Assembly: GCF_017876755.1 (NCBI RefSeq)
Contig: NZ_JAGIOO010000001.1
Coordinates: 310,001-374,000 of the forward strand
DNA: 64,000 nt
Direction: 5' to 3'
Origin: Crossiella equi
Lineage (GTDB): Bacteria; Actinomycetota; Actinomycetes; Mycobacteriales; Pseudonocardiaceae
The position numbers and the translations under genes are program-made. This document shows positions 32,822 through 41,369 of this stretch, one piece after another. The notes below the pieces were generated by a model. That model saw nothing but the letters and a program-made list of their open reading frames with translations, ran no database searches and was not told where the DNA came from. How positions within the stretch are numbered: position 1 is the stretch's first letter; each line of letters begins with the position of its first letter.

Positions 32822-34042
32822 TCACCCGGACGTGCGGGTGGTCACCGCGTACTCGGGCAGGTCGATGGCATGCGCGGCGGTGTGGATCTGCTCGTGCGCC
32901 TTCGCCGCGATGCGGTTACTCAGTCCCGATGGGGTGAACTTCAGCGAGCGCAGGCTCCAGGCCCGCAGGCGGCGCTGCCACGCGGTCTCGGCGACCATGC
33001 CCTTGGCCAGCTCCACCCCGAGTTCCTGGTTGGCCCGCACGTACGGGCGCATCCGGTGTTCGTAGGCGGCGAAGGCCTCCCGGTGGTCCGCGTGCCGGGC
33101 CAGTTCGCCCGCCAGCACGTACGCGCCGACCAGGGCCAGGCTCGTGCCCTGGCCTGAGGCCGGGGAGGCGCAGTAGCCCGCGTCACCGACCAGGGCCACC
33201 CGCCCCGTGGTCCAGGACGGCATGCGGACCTGGGCCACCGCGTCGAAGTAGAAGTCCGGCGCCGTGGGCAGCTCCGCCAGCAGGTCCGGCACGTGCCAGC
33301 CCATGCCCGCGAACCGTTCCCTGATGAAGGCCTGTTGCGCCTCGGTGCTCCTGCCGAAGTCCCGGTGCTCCCCCGACATCATCAGCAGGCCCTTGGCCGC
33401 GGTGGTCGGGGCCGTGCGGTAGATGCTCGCCGTGGCGCCCACACCCGTGCAGAAGAGCTCCCACCGGTTGAGGTCCTGGTGGTGGCGGGTGGTGAAGATG
33501 GAGATGTAGCGGCCCAGGTGGTGCAGGTAGTCCGTCTCCGGGCCGAAGGCCAGGGCCCGGGTGGTGGAGTGCAGGCCGTCCGCGCCCACCACCAGGTCGA
33601 AGACCCGGTCCCGGCCGCGTTCGAAGCTGACGTGCACTCCCTCGGGGGTCTCCCGCAGCGCGGTGACCGAGTCGCCGTGGACGTAGTCGGCGGCCGGGCT
33701 GGCCCCGCGCAGGATCCGGCTCAGGTCGGCGCGCCACAGCTCCGCGTCCTGCCCGCCCCGGCCGTACATGAAGTTCGCGTCCAGACGGCCCAGGGTGCGG
33801 CCGGACTCGGTCTGGAAGCTCACGCCCTCGACCTTGGTGTCCACCGCCTCGATGGCCTCCCGGATGCCCATGCGCTCGCAGACGGTGATCGCGGCGCCGC
33901 GCAGGTCGATCTTGTAGCCGCCTTCCCGGGGCTCCGGGGCGCGTTCGACGACGGTGACGGTGAAGCCGTGGCGGTGCAGCCAGTGGGCCAGGGCGGGTCC
34001 GGCGATGCTCGCGCCTGAGATCAAGACGCTGCGGGGTGTCAT
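32822..34042 (-). CDS. FAD-dependent monooxygenase (PHBH/UbiH-like)
   Basis: A 406-residue flavoprotein with the N-terminal dinucleotide motif SVLISGASIAGPALAHWLHRHG (a GxSxxGxxxA variant of GxGxxG), the DG motif DLVVGADGLHSTTR, and the ribityl-binding GD motif GRVALVGDAGYCASP. This is the class A aromatic hydroxylase pattern shared with TetX-type drug-modifying enzymes. It is divergent from a TetR gene, with overlapping operators between. That suggests induction by an aromatic or drug-like ligand. Start ATG 34042. Confidence 0.93.
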   Translation of the reverse strand: MTPRSVLISGASIAGPALAHWLHRHGFTVTVVERAPEPREGGYKIDLRGAAITVCERMGIREAIEAVDTKVEGVSFQTESGRTLGRLDANFMYGRGGQDAELWRADLSRILRGASPAADYVHGDSVTALRETPEGVHVSFERGRDRVFDLVVGADGLHSTTRALAFGPETDYLHHLGRYISIFTTRHHQDLNRWELFCTGVGATASIYRTAPTTAAKGLLMMSGEHRDFGRSTEAQQAFIRERFAGMGWHVPDLLAELPTAPDFYFDAVAQVRMPSWTTGRVALVGDAGYCASPASGQGTSLALVGAYVLAGELARHADHREAFAAYEHRMRPYVRANQELGVELAKGMVAETAWQRRLRAWSLRSLKFTPSGLSNRIAAKAHEQIHTAAHAIDLPEYAVTTRTSG

Positions 34043-34058
34043 GGTTCGAACTGTACAA

Positions 34059-34108
34059 ACGTCTGACACAACTGTCTAGCACGGTTGTGCAAGACGTCTG
34101 TCTCAGAC
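34059..34108. promoter_or_regulatory. Operators between the monooxygenase and tetR genes
   Basis: ACGTCTGACACAACTG (34059-34074) and CGGTTGTGCAAGACGT (34082-34097) form a large inverted repeat, 13 of 16 positions matching. It is overlapped on the right by a second dyad, GTCTG-TCT-CAGAC (34096-34108). Both lie in the 85-base divergent promoter region, as expected for TetR autoregulation. Confidence 0.65.
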
Positions 34109-34127
34109 GCGGGTTAGGATCTTGGGC

Positions 34128-34703
34128 ATGGGAAACCGCGAGGCGTTGCTGGCCGGGGCGAAGCAGTGCCTGTACGAGAAGGGCTTCGCCCGGACCACCG
34201 CCCGGGACATCGCCGGGGCCTCCGGGGTGAGCCTGGCCGCCATCGGGTACCACTTCGGGTCCACCCAGGAGCTGATGAACCAGGCCCTCTACGCCGCCAT
34301 CGAGGAGTGGGGCGACGAGCTGGAGACCGCCCTGGCCGCCGAGCTGGATCCCGCCGCCAGTCCCGTGCAGCGGTTCGAGAGCTACTGGGACCGGGTGCTG
34401 GCCAGCTTCCACACCCACCGGCGCATGTGGGTGGCCACCTTCGAGATCTTCCCGCTCATCGACTCCATGCCCGAGGTCCGCACCCGCCTGGCCCAGGCCA
34501 TGGAGTCGGCCCGGGTGGGCCTGGCCGAGCTGTTGCAGAACATCGGTGCCTCCTCCGGGGAGGCCCGGCCGGTCGGGGCCATCCACCAGGCCCTGCTCAG
34601 CGGCGTGCTCGCCCAGTGGCTCATCGACCCCGACGCGGCGCCCACCGCACAGGAGCTGGTCGCCGGGCTGCGCCGCGTCGGGACCGACATCGCCCAGGGC
34701 TGA
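34128..34703 (+). CDS. TetR-family regulator
   Basis: A 191-residue TetR protein: HTH GAKQCLYEKGFARTTARDIAGASGVSLAAIGYHFGS at residues 8-43, then a helical ligand domain. The ATG at 34128 is preferred over a TTG at 34122. Divergent placement and the two dyads upstream make it the likely repressor of the monooxygenase gene and of itself. Confidence 0.92.
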   Translation: MGNREALLAGAKQCLYEKGFARTTARDIAGASGVSLAAIGYHFGSTQELMNQALYAAIEEWGDELETALAAELDPAASPVQRFESYWDRVLASFHTHRRMWVATFEIFPLIDSMPEVRTRLAQAMESARVGLAELLQNIGASSGEARPVGAIHQALLSGVLAQWLIDPDAAPTAQELVAGLRRVGTDIAQG

Positions 34704-34716
34704 CCGGGCGGGCCGA

Positions 34717-34728
34717 AAGTACGTACTT
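34717..34728. promoter_or_regulatory. Shared promoter motif, copy 1 (AAGTACGTACTT)
   Basis: A perfect 12-bp palindrome followed by CCCCC, 43 bases before the first of two paralogous genes. A near copy precedes the second paralog (35301-35312). The shared core is GTACGTA-N-TTCCC. Confidence 0.5.
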
Positions 34729-34770
34729 CCCCCGACGCGACTCCCCCGCGCCCGGGGCGACCATCTCGGC

Positions 34771-35286
34771 ATGACCAGCCTGCTCACCCGCCACGACCCC
34801 GGCCAGCTCCGCCCCGTGCCGCACGTCGCGGACTGGGCACCGACCGGGCACCCCACCCCACCCGGGCACGCACCCGCCCCCGGCGCGGTCGGTACCTACG
34901 ACGGCGTCCCGTACACCGTCGACCCGGCCGCCCCGCGCCTGCTGCGCGCCCAGGGCCCCGGCCCGGACATCCCGCTCGGGCCCACCCCGCTGCCCCTGGC
35001 CGGGGTGCGCGGCGGGCTGGTCACCCCGCACGGCCGGGTGCTGCTGGTGGCCGACGCGCCCAACGCCGTGTTCTGCTTCGACCTGCTGCACACCGGCGCG
35101 CCGCATCCCTACCCGTACACCGGGATCTGCACCGGCGCGCGGCCGCTGCCGGAGCTGTCCAGCCCCGCGACCGGGCTGGTGCTGCGGTCCTGGTGGTCCC
35201 CCGACGGCGACTTCCTGCCGCTGCACGTGCTCACCGCCGACGGCCGCGCCCGGGCCCTCGCGGTGGCCGACCCGGTCGAGCTGTGA
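34771..35286 (+). CDS. Uncharacterised protein, paralog of the next gene
   Basis: A 171-residue protein with no recognised family. It contains GRVLLVADAPNAVFCFDLL, then GARPLPELSSPATGLVLR and FLPLHVLTADGRARAL. The same blocks recur in the following gene (CFDLV, GARSLPEV, APLHVLSASG), so the two are paralogs. The lengths and repeated strands suggest a piece of a beta-propeller-like fold, which is weak inference. There is no signal peptide. The ATG at 34771 follows a palindromic promoter motif. Confidence 0.65.
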   Translation: MTSLLTRHDPGQLRPVPHVADWAPTGHPTPPGHAPAPGAVGTYDGVPYTVDPAAPRLLRAQGPGPDIPLGPTPLPLAGVRGGLVTPHGRVLLVADAPNAVFCFDLLHTGAPHPYPYTGICTGARPLPELSSPATGLVLRSWWSPDGDFLPLHVLTADGRARALAVADPVEL

Positions 35287-35300
35287 CGGTCATTCCAACG

Positions 35301-35312
35301 ATGTACGTAATT
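35301..35312. promoter_or_regulatory. Shared promoter motif, copy 2 (ATGTACGTAATT)
   Basis: Matches copy 1 at 10 of 12 positions and is also followed by CCC. It lies 108 bases before the second paralog. A common regulator for the pair is the simplest explanation. Confidence 0.45.
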
Positions 35313-35419
35313 CCCACGAAGCGCGGGCGCACAACCGTGGACTTCCATGAGCGTGGGGATCGCTCGCGTTCCTGGGGGTACGCGGGCGACTCCCCGCACC
35401 GCCGCCGGAGGGAGCAGTG

Positions 35420-36157
35420 ATGCTGGTCGAGGCCTGGACCGAGGTGGTGCCCGACACCACGTCGGAGTCCGGGCCGCCCTCCTACTGGTACCTGCCCGCC
35501 GACGGCCCCGCCCTGGGCGTGCACACCAACGACGGCGAGCTCGTCACCACGCTCCGCCCGCACCACCCCGCGCTCCTGGGCCACCCGGTCCTCGGCGCGC
35601 CGGTCAGCCACCGCGGCCACCTCGACGTCCCGGTGCCCGGGGCCGGGATCTGGCGGCTGCGCCCGGACGGCACCGACCAGGACTGGCTGCCCGCGACCGG
35701 ACTGCCCGAGGCGGACCTGTTCGCCTGGTGCGGCACCCAGCTGGGCCTGCTGTTCACCAGCACCTCGGCACACCCCCGCGTGCTGCGCGCCTACGACCCG
35801 GCCACGCTCACGCACCTGTCGTTCTGGGACATCGACCTCGGCCCCGCGCCGGTACCGCTGACCCACGTGTGCGGCGGGGTGTTCACCCCCAACCAGCGCC
35901 TGGTCCTGGTCTCCGGCAAGCCGTCGGCCGGGGTGCCCAACACGATCGCCTGCTTCGACCTGGTGCCCAACCCGCGCCACCACCGCCACCCCCTCCACGC
36001 CCGGTGCGGCGGCGCGCGGTCACTGCCGGAGGTGACCGGGGACATCGCCGGGGTGGCCATCCGCCCGGCCTGGATCGGGGACACCTACGCCCCGCTGCAC
36101 GTGTTGTCCGCCAGCGGTTTCCCGCCGCACAGCTTCAGCGTGCCCGAGGACCTCTAG
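35420..36157 (+). CDS. Uncharacterised protein, paralog of the preceding gene
   Basis: A 245-residue protein related to its neighbour, with an N-terminal extension (TSESGPPSYWYLPADGPALGVH) and the shared C-terminal blocks NTIACFDLV, GARSLPEVTG and APLHVLSASG. GGAGGGAG precedes the ATG at 35420. It has repeated strand-like segments (VLRAYDPATLTHLSFWDID) of a propeller-like character but no motif I can name. Its TAG overlaps the TAG of the convergent glycosyltransferase gene (CTAG). Confidence 0.65.
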   Translation: MLVEAWTEVVPDTTSESGPPSYWYLPADGPALGVHTNDGELVTTLRPHHPALLGHPVLGAPVSHRGHLDVPVPGAGIWRLRPDGTDQDWLPATGLPEADLFAWCGTQLGLLFTSTSAHPRVLRAYDPATLTHLSFWDIDLGPAPVPLTHVCGGVFTPNQRLVLVSGKPSAGVPNTIACFDLVPNPRHHRHPLHARCGGARSLPEVTGDIAGVAIRPAWIGDTYAPLHVLSASGFPPHSFSVPEDL

Positions 36158-37293
36158 CCACCCAGCACGGCCGCGGCCGCCGCGACGGCGGGCTTCTCCC
36201 CCGCCAGGCGGTCGCGGACGCGCTCGCACCGGGCCCGCATCGCGGCATCGGCCGCCACCCGCTCCACCGAGGCCCGCAACGCCGCCGCCCGGGGCTTGGC
36301 GACGAGCGTGATCGCCAGCCCGCGCTCGGTCAGGCGGCTGGCGTTGCCGCGCTGGTCGCCCAGCCTCGGCACCACGACCATGGGCACCCCCTCGGCCAGG
36401 GCCTCCTGCACCGAGTTCATGCCGCCGTGGGTGACGAAGACGTCGGTGTGGGCCAGCACCGCCTGCTGCGGCAGCGTGCGGCGCGCGATCACGTTGGGCG
36501 GCAACACCCCCAGCCGCGCCGGGTCGGTCGCGCCGGTGGACAGCAGCACCAGCCAGTCGCTGCCGTCGAAGGCCTCGGCGGCGGCGCGGAAGAACTCCGG
36601 GCCGCGCGCGAAAACCGTGCCCGGGGAGAACAACACCACCGGCCGCCGCTCGATCTCCTCCCACGGCAACGGGTCCGCGCCGCGGTCGGGCACCCGCAGC
36701 AGCGGGCCGACCAGGTGCACCCGGGTGCGGTCCAGGCTGTCGAGGGCGGGCTGGAGCTCGGGCACCGCGTTGACCAGCACCGGGTCCGGGTAGCGCGAGC
36801 TGGGGTGCAGCCTGCCCAGGCGGCTCGCCTTGGCCAGCGCGCGGCCCGGGCGGCCGAACCGCTCCCGCGCACCGTCCAGGAAGGCCGCCTCGGTGAGCGT
36901 GTAGGTGGTGCTCCAGGCGATGGTCGGCACGCCCTGGGCGACGGCGGCGCGGCGGGCCCACGGCGTCAGCACGTCCCACACCACCGAGTCCGGGCGGGCG
37001 CGGGCGATCTCCTCGGTCAGCAGGGCCGCCGCGGCCTTGTTGAACCGGCCCCGGTCCCGCATGCCGCGCGCCATGCGGGAGAGCCCGGCCAGGCTGAGGC
37101 CGTCGGGCATGAACGGGTCGAACCCGCCCGGGGCGAGCAGCACCTCCGCGCCGGTGGCCGCGACCTGGGGCGCGTACTCCGCCGAGACCAGCACCCGGGC
37201 CCGGGCACCACGGCCGAGCACCTCCGTCAGCACCGGCAACAGCGGGTTCACATGCCCGTGCGCGGACATCGGCACGAAGATCACATCGCTCAC
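36154..37293 (-). CDS. GT1-family glycosyltransferase (MGT-like)
   Basis: A 379-residue UDP-glycosyltransferase-type GT-B enzyme. The acceptor side starts with VIFVPMSAHGHVNPLLPVL (catalytic His in HGHVNP). The donor side has the GT1 signature region VFVTHGGMNSVQEALAEGVPMVVVPRLGDQRGNASRL. This is the form of macrolide/drug and polyketide glycosyltransferases. It is divergent from an FAD oxidoreductase with only 49 bases between, so they may share a promoter region and a substrate pathway. The GTG at 37293 is preferred to an upstream TTG. Confidence 0.9.
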   Translation of the reverse strand: MSDVIFVPMSAHGHVNPLLPVLTEVLGRGARARVLVSAEYAPQVAATGAEVLLAPGGFDPFMPDGLSLAGLSRMARGMRDRGRFNKAAAALLTEEIARARPDSVVWDVLTPWARRAAVAQGVPTIAWSTTYTLTEAAFLDGARERFGRPGRALAKASRLGRLHPSSRYPDPVLVNAVPELQPALDSLDRTRVHLVGPLLRVPDRGADPLPWEEIERRPVVLFSPGTVFARGPEFFRAAAEAFDGSDWLVLLSTGATDPARLGVLPPNVIARRTLPQQAVLAHTDVFVTHGGMNSVQEALAEGVPMVVVPRLGDQRGNASRLTERGLAITLVAKPRAAALRASVERVAADAAMRARCERVRDRLAGEKPAVAAAAAVLGG

Positions 37294-37342
37294 GGCACCC
37301 AACGGTAGCGAAAAGCGGTGACGAGCGGCCAGGATACGTCGG

Positions 37343-38752
37343 GTGCCGACTCATCACGCCGTGGTCCTGGGTGGCGGCCTCGCCGGAACCCTGGTGGCGC
37401 ACGCCCTGGCCGAGCACGTCGACCAGGTGACCATCGTCGAACGCGACGACCTGCCCACCGGCCCGGAGCCCCGCAAGGGCATGCCGCAGGGCCGGCACAC
37501 GCACGTCTTCGTCGAGGCCGGGTACACCGCGCTGGAGGACCTGCTGCCGGGGATCCTGGCCGAGCTGCGCGCCCGGGGCGCCCGCCAGCTCAGCCACCCG
37601 GACCGCATCCTGATGAACGGCCCCCAGGGCTGGCGCCACCGCCTGCCCGCGATGGCCGGGGTGCTCTCGGCCAGCCGCGCGCTCACCGACCACGCGGTGC
37701 GCCAACGGGTCCTGGCCCACCCACGCATCACCGTCGCCCCGCCGACCACCGTCGTGGGCCTGCTGGGCGACCGCCGCCGGGTCAGCGGCGTCCGCCTGCG
37801 GGACCGGGGCGCCACCGACACCCGCCGCCTCACCGCGGACCTGGTCGTGGACACCACCGGCCGGTCCACCAAAACCCACACCTGGCTGACCGAACTGGGC
37901 ATGCCGCCGGTGCACTCGGCCAGCATCGACCCGGGCCTGCGCTACGCCACGCGCGTCTACCAGGCCCCGCCCACGGCGCCGGAGACCTTCCCGATCGTGC
38001 TGATCCAGCCGGACCCGACCGTCCGCCGCTCGGTCGCGGCGATGCTGACCCCGATCGAGGACCACCGCTGGATCCTCACCATGGTGGGCCCGCACCACGA
38101 CCCGCCCCCCACCGACGAAGCCGACATCGACGCCTTCCTCCGCTCCCAGCGCGACCCGGTCATCGCCGACCTGGTCGCGGTGGCCACCCCCCTGACCCCG
38201 CTGCACGGCTTCGCCAACACGGTCAACCGCCGCCACTACTACGAACGCACCCGCTCCTGGCCGGAAGGCCTGCTGATCGCGGGCGACGCCTACGCCACCT
38301 TCAACCCCATCTACGGCCACGGCATGGCGGTCGCCGCGATGACCGCCCGCGCCCTGCGCGACCGCTGGCACCGCCACCACCCCCTGCTGCCGGGCGCCTG
38401 CCGCCGGGCCCAACGCCACATCGCCCGCGTCACCCGCCCGGCCTGGCAGCTCGCCACGGCGGCCGACCTCCGCGAGCCGCACACCACGACCACGGGCAAA
38501 CCCCCGGGCCGCCTGTCGCGCCTGCAGTACGCGTACATGGACCGGCTCTTCGCGGCCCTGCCCGGCCGGCCGGACCTGCTGCGCGCCCAGGTCCGCGTGC
38601 TGGCCCTGCTGGACTCACCGCTGCGGTTGTTCGCGCCCGGGGCGGCGCTGGCCGTGCTGCGTGGGCCGTTGGACACCGCGCTGGCGGAGGTGCCGTTGAC
38701 GGAGGAGGAGCTGCGGGTGCTCAAGCCCGGGGATGAGTTCTCCGGCGACTAG
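37343..38752 (+). CDS. FAD-dependent oxidoreductase (geranylgeranyl reductase/halogenase-like)
   Basis: A 469-residue flavoprotein with HAVVLGGGLAGTLVAHALAEH (GxGxxG), an acidic second-strand end (VERDDLP), ADLVVDTTGR, and the FAD-ribityl motif GLLIAGDAYATFNPIYGHGM. It resembles the group that includes geranylgeranyl reductases and flavin halogenases, but lacks an obvious halogenase WxWxIP motif. Function is likely hydroxylation or reduction of a small molecule. It is divergent from the GT1 gene and one base from the convergent dehydrogenase stop. Confidence 0.85.
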   Translation: MPTHHAVVLGGGLAGTLVAHALAEHVDQVTIVERDDLPTGPEPRKGMPQGRHTHVFVEAGYTALEDLLPGILAELRARGARQLSHPDRILMNGPQGWRHRLPAMAGVLSASRALTDHAVRQRVLAHPRITVAPPTTVVGLLGDRRRVSGVRLRDRGATDTRRLTADLVVDTTGRSTKTHTWLTELGMPPVHSASIDPGLRYATRVYQAPPTAPETFPIVLIQPDPTVRRSVAAMLTPIEDHRWILTMVGPHHDPPPTDEADIDAFLRSQRDPVIADLVAVATPLTPLHGFANTVNRRHYYERTRSWPEGLLIAGDAYATFNPIYGHGMAVAAMTARALRDRWHRHHPLLPGACRRAQRHIARVTRPAWQLATAADLREPHTTTTGKPPGRLSRLQYAYMDRLFAALPGRPDLLRAQVRVLALLDSPLRLFAPGAALAVLRGPLDTALAEVPLTEEELRVLKPGDEFSGD

Positions 38753-39979
38753 TCAGCCGTGCCCGAAGCGCTTCTCGATCGCCACCAGGTTCTCCTCCGT
38801 CATGGCTGTGGCCACCGCCCGCGGCAGCTCCCCCGACCGGCGCGACCGCCCCAGCATCTCCGTCACCAGCCGCCGCATCCGCGTGCGCACCTTGGCGAAG
38901 GCCTCGTCCGCGTCGGCGTCGATGTCCCCGAACAGGGTCCACCACCACCACGAGTTGGTCGCCGAGTTGGCCACGAAGTCCGGGATGACCACCACACCGC
39001 GGGCCGCGAGCGCGGTCTCGGCCTCCGGGGTGACCGGCATGTTGGCCGCTTCCACGACCAGGCGCGCGGCCAGGTCCTGGTGGTTGGCGGTGTTGACGCA
39101 GTAGGAGACCGCCGCCGGGATCAGGATCTCCGTTGGCAGGGTCAGCCAGGCCTCGCGCGGGAGCTCCTGGTCGGTCGGGCGGAGCTGGGTGCGGTCCACC
39201 GCGCCGAAGGTGTCCCGGGTCAGCAGCAGGCGTTCCACGTCCAGGCCCGCCGGGTTGGTGACCGTGCCGTGCACGTCCGCGATGCCCACCACCCGCAGGC
39301 CCGCCTCGGCCAGGAAACGGGCCGTGGCGCCGCCCATCGAGCCGAAGCCCTGGACCACCACGCGCGCGCCCTCCCGGGGCAGGCCCAGTTCGGCCATCGC
39401 CGTCAGGGCCGCCTCGGCCACGCCCGCGCCGCCGACGAGCTCGTCCAGGGAGATGCCGTCCACCTCGATCGCGAAGGCCGCCGCCAGGCGTTGGACCGCC
39501 GCCGGTTCGTCGTCCAGGAGCGGGAAGACGGCCTGGATGCTGCTGCGCAGACCGATCTCGGCGATCACCTCGTCCAGCACGTCCTGGCGCAGCCCCAGGT
39601 CCTCGCCCGTGGTCCACGCCCGTTCCAGGTACGGGCGCACCGCCTGCAGGTAGCGGCGCAGCACCGCCCGGGCGTCCGGGTCGTACGGGCTGCAGTCGAT
39701 GCCGCCCTTGGCCCCGCCGAGCGGCAGGTACCGCGCGGCGGGGTCGTAGTTCAGGGCCTCCTTGGCCGTCATGCCCCGGGCCAGCCCGCGCACCTCGCCG
39801 AGCGTGCAGCCCTCCCGCATGCGCAGGCCACCGCTGGACACCCCGCGCACCAGGCGGTCGATCACCAGGTAGCCGCGCTTGCCGGTGACCGGGTCGGTCC
39901 AGGTCAGCTCCAGCAGCGGCGCGGGCCGCCCCGCCTCCTCCGCCACCGGCGCGAGGGGCTTCTCGACGACCTCGACCAT
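38753..39979 (-). CDS. Glu/Leu/Phe/Val dehydrogenase family protein
   Basis: A 408-residue amino-acid dehydrogenase. It has the glycine/lysine substrate motif RYLPLGGAKGGIDC, the NAD(P) Rossmann motif VVVQGFGSMGGATARFLAEAG, and ILIPAAVSYCVNTANHQDL in the cofactor domain. It is a member of the GDH family, which oxidatively deaminates glutamate or a branched amino acid; the specificity cannot be read. AGGAAGG precedes the ATG at 39979. It is a single-gene unit. Confidence 0.93.
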   Translation of the reverse strand: MVEVVEKPLAPVAEEAGRPAPLLELTWTDPVTGKRGYLVIDRLVRGVSSGGLRMREGCTLGEVRGLARGMTAKEALNYDPAARYLPLGGAKGGIDCSPYDPDARAVLRRYLQAVRPYLERAWTTGEDLGLRQDVLDEVIAEIGLRSSIQAVFPLLDDEPAAVQRLAAAFAIEVDGISLDELVGGAGVAEAALTAMAELGLPREGARVVVQGFGSMGGATARFLAEAGLRVVGIADVHGTVTNPAGLDVERLLLTRDTFGAVDRTQLRPTDQELPREAWLTLPTEILIPAAVSYCVNTANHQDLAARLVVEAANMPVTPEAETALAARGVVVIPDFVANSATNSWWWWTLFGDIDADADEAFAKVRTRMRRLVTEMLGRSRRSGELPRAVATAMTEENLVAIEKRFGHG

Positions 39980-40061
39980 GGACCACCCTTCCTGACTGAC
40001 CAGACAGTTAGCTTAACATCGATCACCGGCCCAAGCTGACTTGTACAGGTATATACAGCTC

Positions 40062-41282
40062 TCAGTCCCGTTCCCAGAGTTCCGGACTGTGAGACCGCAC
40101 AAGGCGGCAAACCTTGCCCACCAGGTCATCGGCCCGCACCGGCGCGGGCTTGCGACCGTCCCGCAACCGCAACGCCACCGCGCCCGCCTCCACCTCCCTC
40201 GGCCCCAGCACCGCCTGGTACGGCACCAGCCGCGCCGCCCGGATCCGCGCCCCCAGCGAACCCCGCTCCGGACCCGCCAGCTCCGCCCGCAGCCCCGCCA
40301 CCACGCACCGCCGCACCAGCTCCTCCCCCGCGGCCACCTCCGACTCCCCGACCGGCAGCACCACCACCTGCACTGGCGCCAGCCAGGCCGGGAACGCCCC
40401 ACCGTGCACCTCGATCAGGTGCGCCACCGCGCGCTCCACACTCCCGACCACGCTGCGGTGCACCATCACCGGCCGGTGCCTCGCCCCGTCCGCCCCGATG
40501 TAGTGCAGGTCGAACCGTTCCGGCTGGTAGAAGTCCACCTGCACGGTCGACAGGGTCTGCTCGCGCCCCGCCCCGTCCGCGACCTGCACGTCGATCTTCG
40601 GCCCGTAGAAGGCCGCCTCCCCCGGCACCTCCTCGAAGGCGACCCCGGCCGAGACCAGCACCTCGCGCAGGATCTCCGAGGACCGCCGCCACATCTCCTC
40701 CCCCTCGACGTACTTTCCGCCCTCACCCCGCAGCGACAGCCGGAACCGCGCGGCCTTGATCCCCATGGCCCCGTGCGCGTCCAGGATCAGCCCCAGCGCC
40801 CGCCCGGCCTCCTCGGCGACCTGGTCCGGTCGGCAGAACACGTGCGCGTCGTTGAGCTGGATCGCCCGCACGCGGCTCAGCCCGCCCAGCACCCCCGACA
40901 GCTCCGAGCGGTACATGCCCCCGATCTCGGCCATCCGCAACGGCAGGTCGCGGTAGCTGTGCCCGCGCGAGCGGTAGATCAGCGCGTGGTGCGGGCACAG
41001 GCTCGGCCGCAGCACCACCTGGTCGTGCCCGAGGTCCATGGGCGGGTACATGTCCTCGCGGTAGTGCGCCCAGTGCCCGGACAGCTCGTACAGCTCGCGC
41101 TTGCCCAGCACCGGGGAGTACACGTGCTGGTACCCGGCTCTGCGCTCGGCCTCCCGGACGTAGCTCTCCAGGCTGTGCCGCACCGCGGCGCCGTGCGGCA
41201 GCCAGAACGGCAGGCCCGCGCCGATCAGCGGGTCGGAGTCGAACAGGTCCAGCTCACGGCCGAGCCTGCGGTGGTCGATCAT
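40062..41282 (-). CDS. thrS: Short threonyl-tRNA synthetase without TGS and editing domains
   Basis: A 406-residue class II aminoacyl-tRNA synthetase made only of the catalytic core and anticodon-binding domain. Zinc ligands of ThrRS are in place: Cys in LRPSLCPHH, His in LNDAHVFC and His in VMVHRSVVGSVERA. Class II motif 2 (MYRSELSGVLGGLSRVR) and motif 3 (VGSVERAVA) are present. Normal bacterial ThrRS has about 640 residues with TGS and editing domains, both absent here, so mischarged Ser-tRNA could not be cleared by this enzyme. It is probably a second copy used under special conditions. GAGGAGA precedes the ATG. A Thr leader peptide and terminator upstream suggest attenuation. Confidence 0.92.
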   Translation of the reverse strand: MIDHRRLGRELDLFDSDPLIGAGLPFWLPHGAAVRHSLESYVREAERRAGYQHVYSPVLGKRELYELSGHWAHYREDMYPPMDLGHDQVVLRPSLCPHHALIYRSRGHSYRDLPLRMAEIGGMYRSELSGVLGGLSRVRAIQLNDAHVFCRPDQVAEEAGRALGLILDAHGAMGIKAARFRLSLRGEGGKYVEGEEMWRRSSEILREVLVSAGVAFEEVPGEAAFYGPKIDVQVADGAGREQTLSTVQVDFYQPERFDLHYIGADGARHRPVMVHRSVVGSVERAVAHLIEVHGGAFPAWLAPVQVVVLPVGESEVAAGEELVRRCVVAGLRAELAGPERGSLGARIRAARLVPYQAVLGPREVEAGAVALRLRDGRKPAPVRADDLVGKVCRLVRSHSPELWERD

Positions 41283-41322
41283 CGGGGTCTCCTCGCCAGG
41301 GTGGGAGCGAGATGACCGCAAA

Positions 41323-41359
41323 GCGAAAGCCCCGGGGCAGCTCGCCCCGGGGCTTTCGC
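41323..41359 (-). terminator. Attenuator terminator upstream of the short thrS
   Basis: A perfect 16-bp stem (GCGAAAGCCCCGGGGC and its complement) with a 5-base loop, followed in the minus-strand RNA by UUUGC. It lies 10 bases after the leader-peptide stop and 40 bases before the synthetase ATG. With threonine-rich translation just upstream, its formation should depend on ribosome position. Confidence 0.8.
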
Positions 41360-41369
41360 GAATCGTGGA

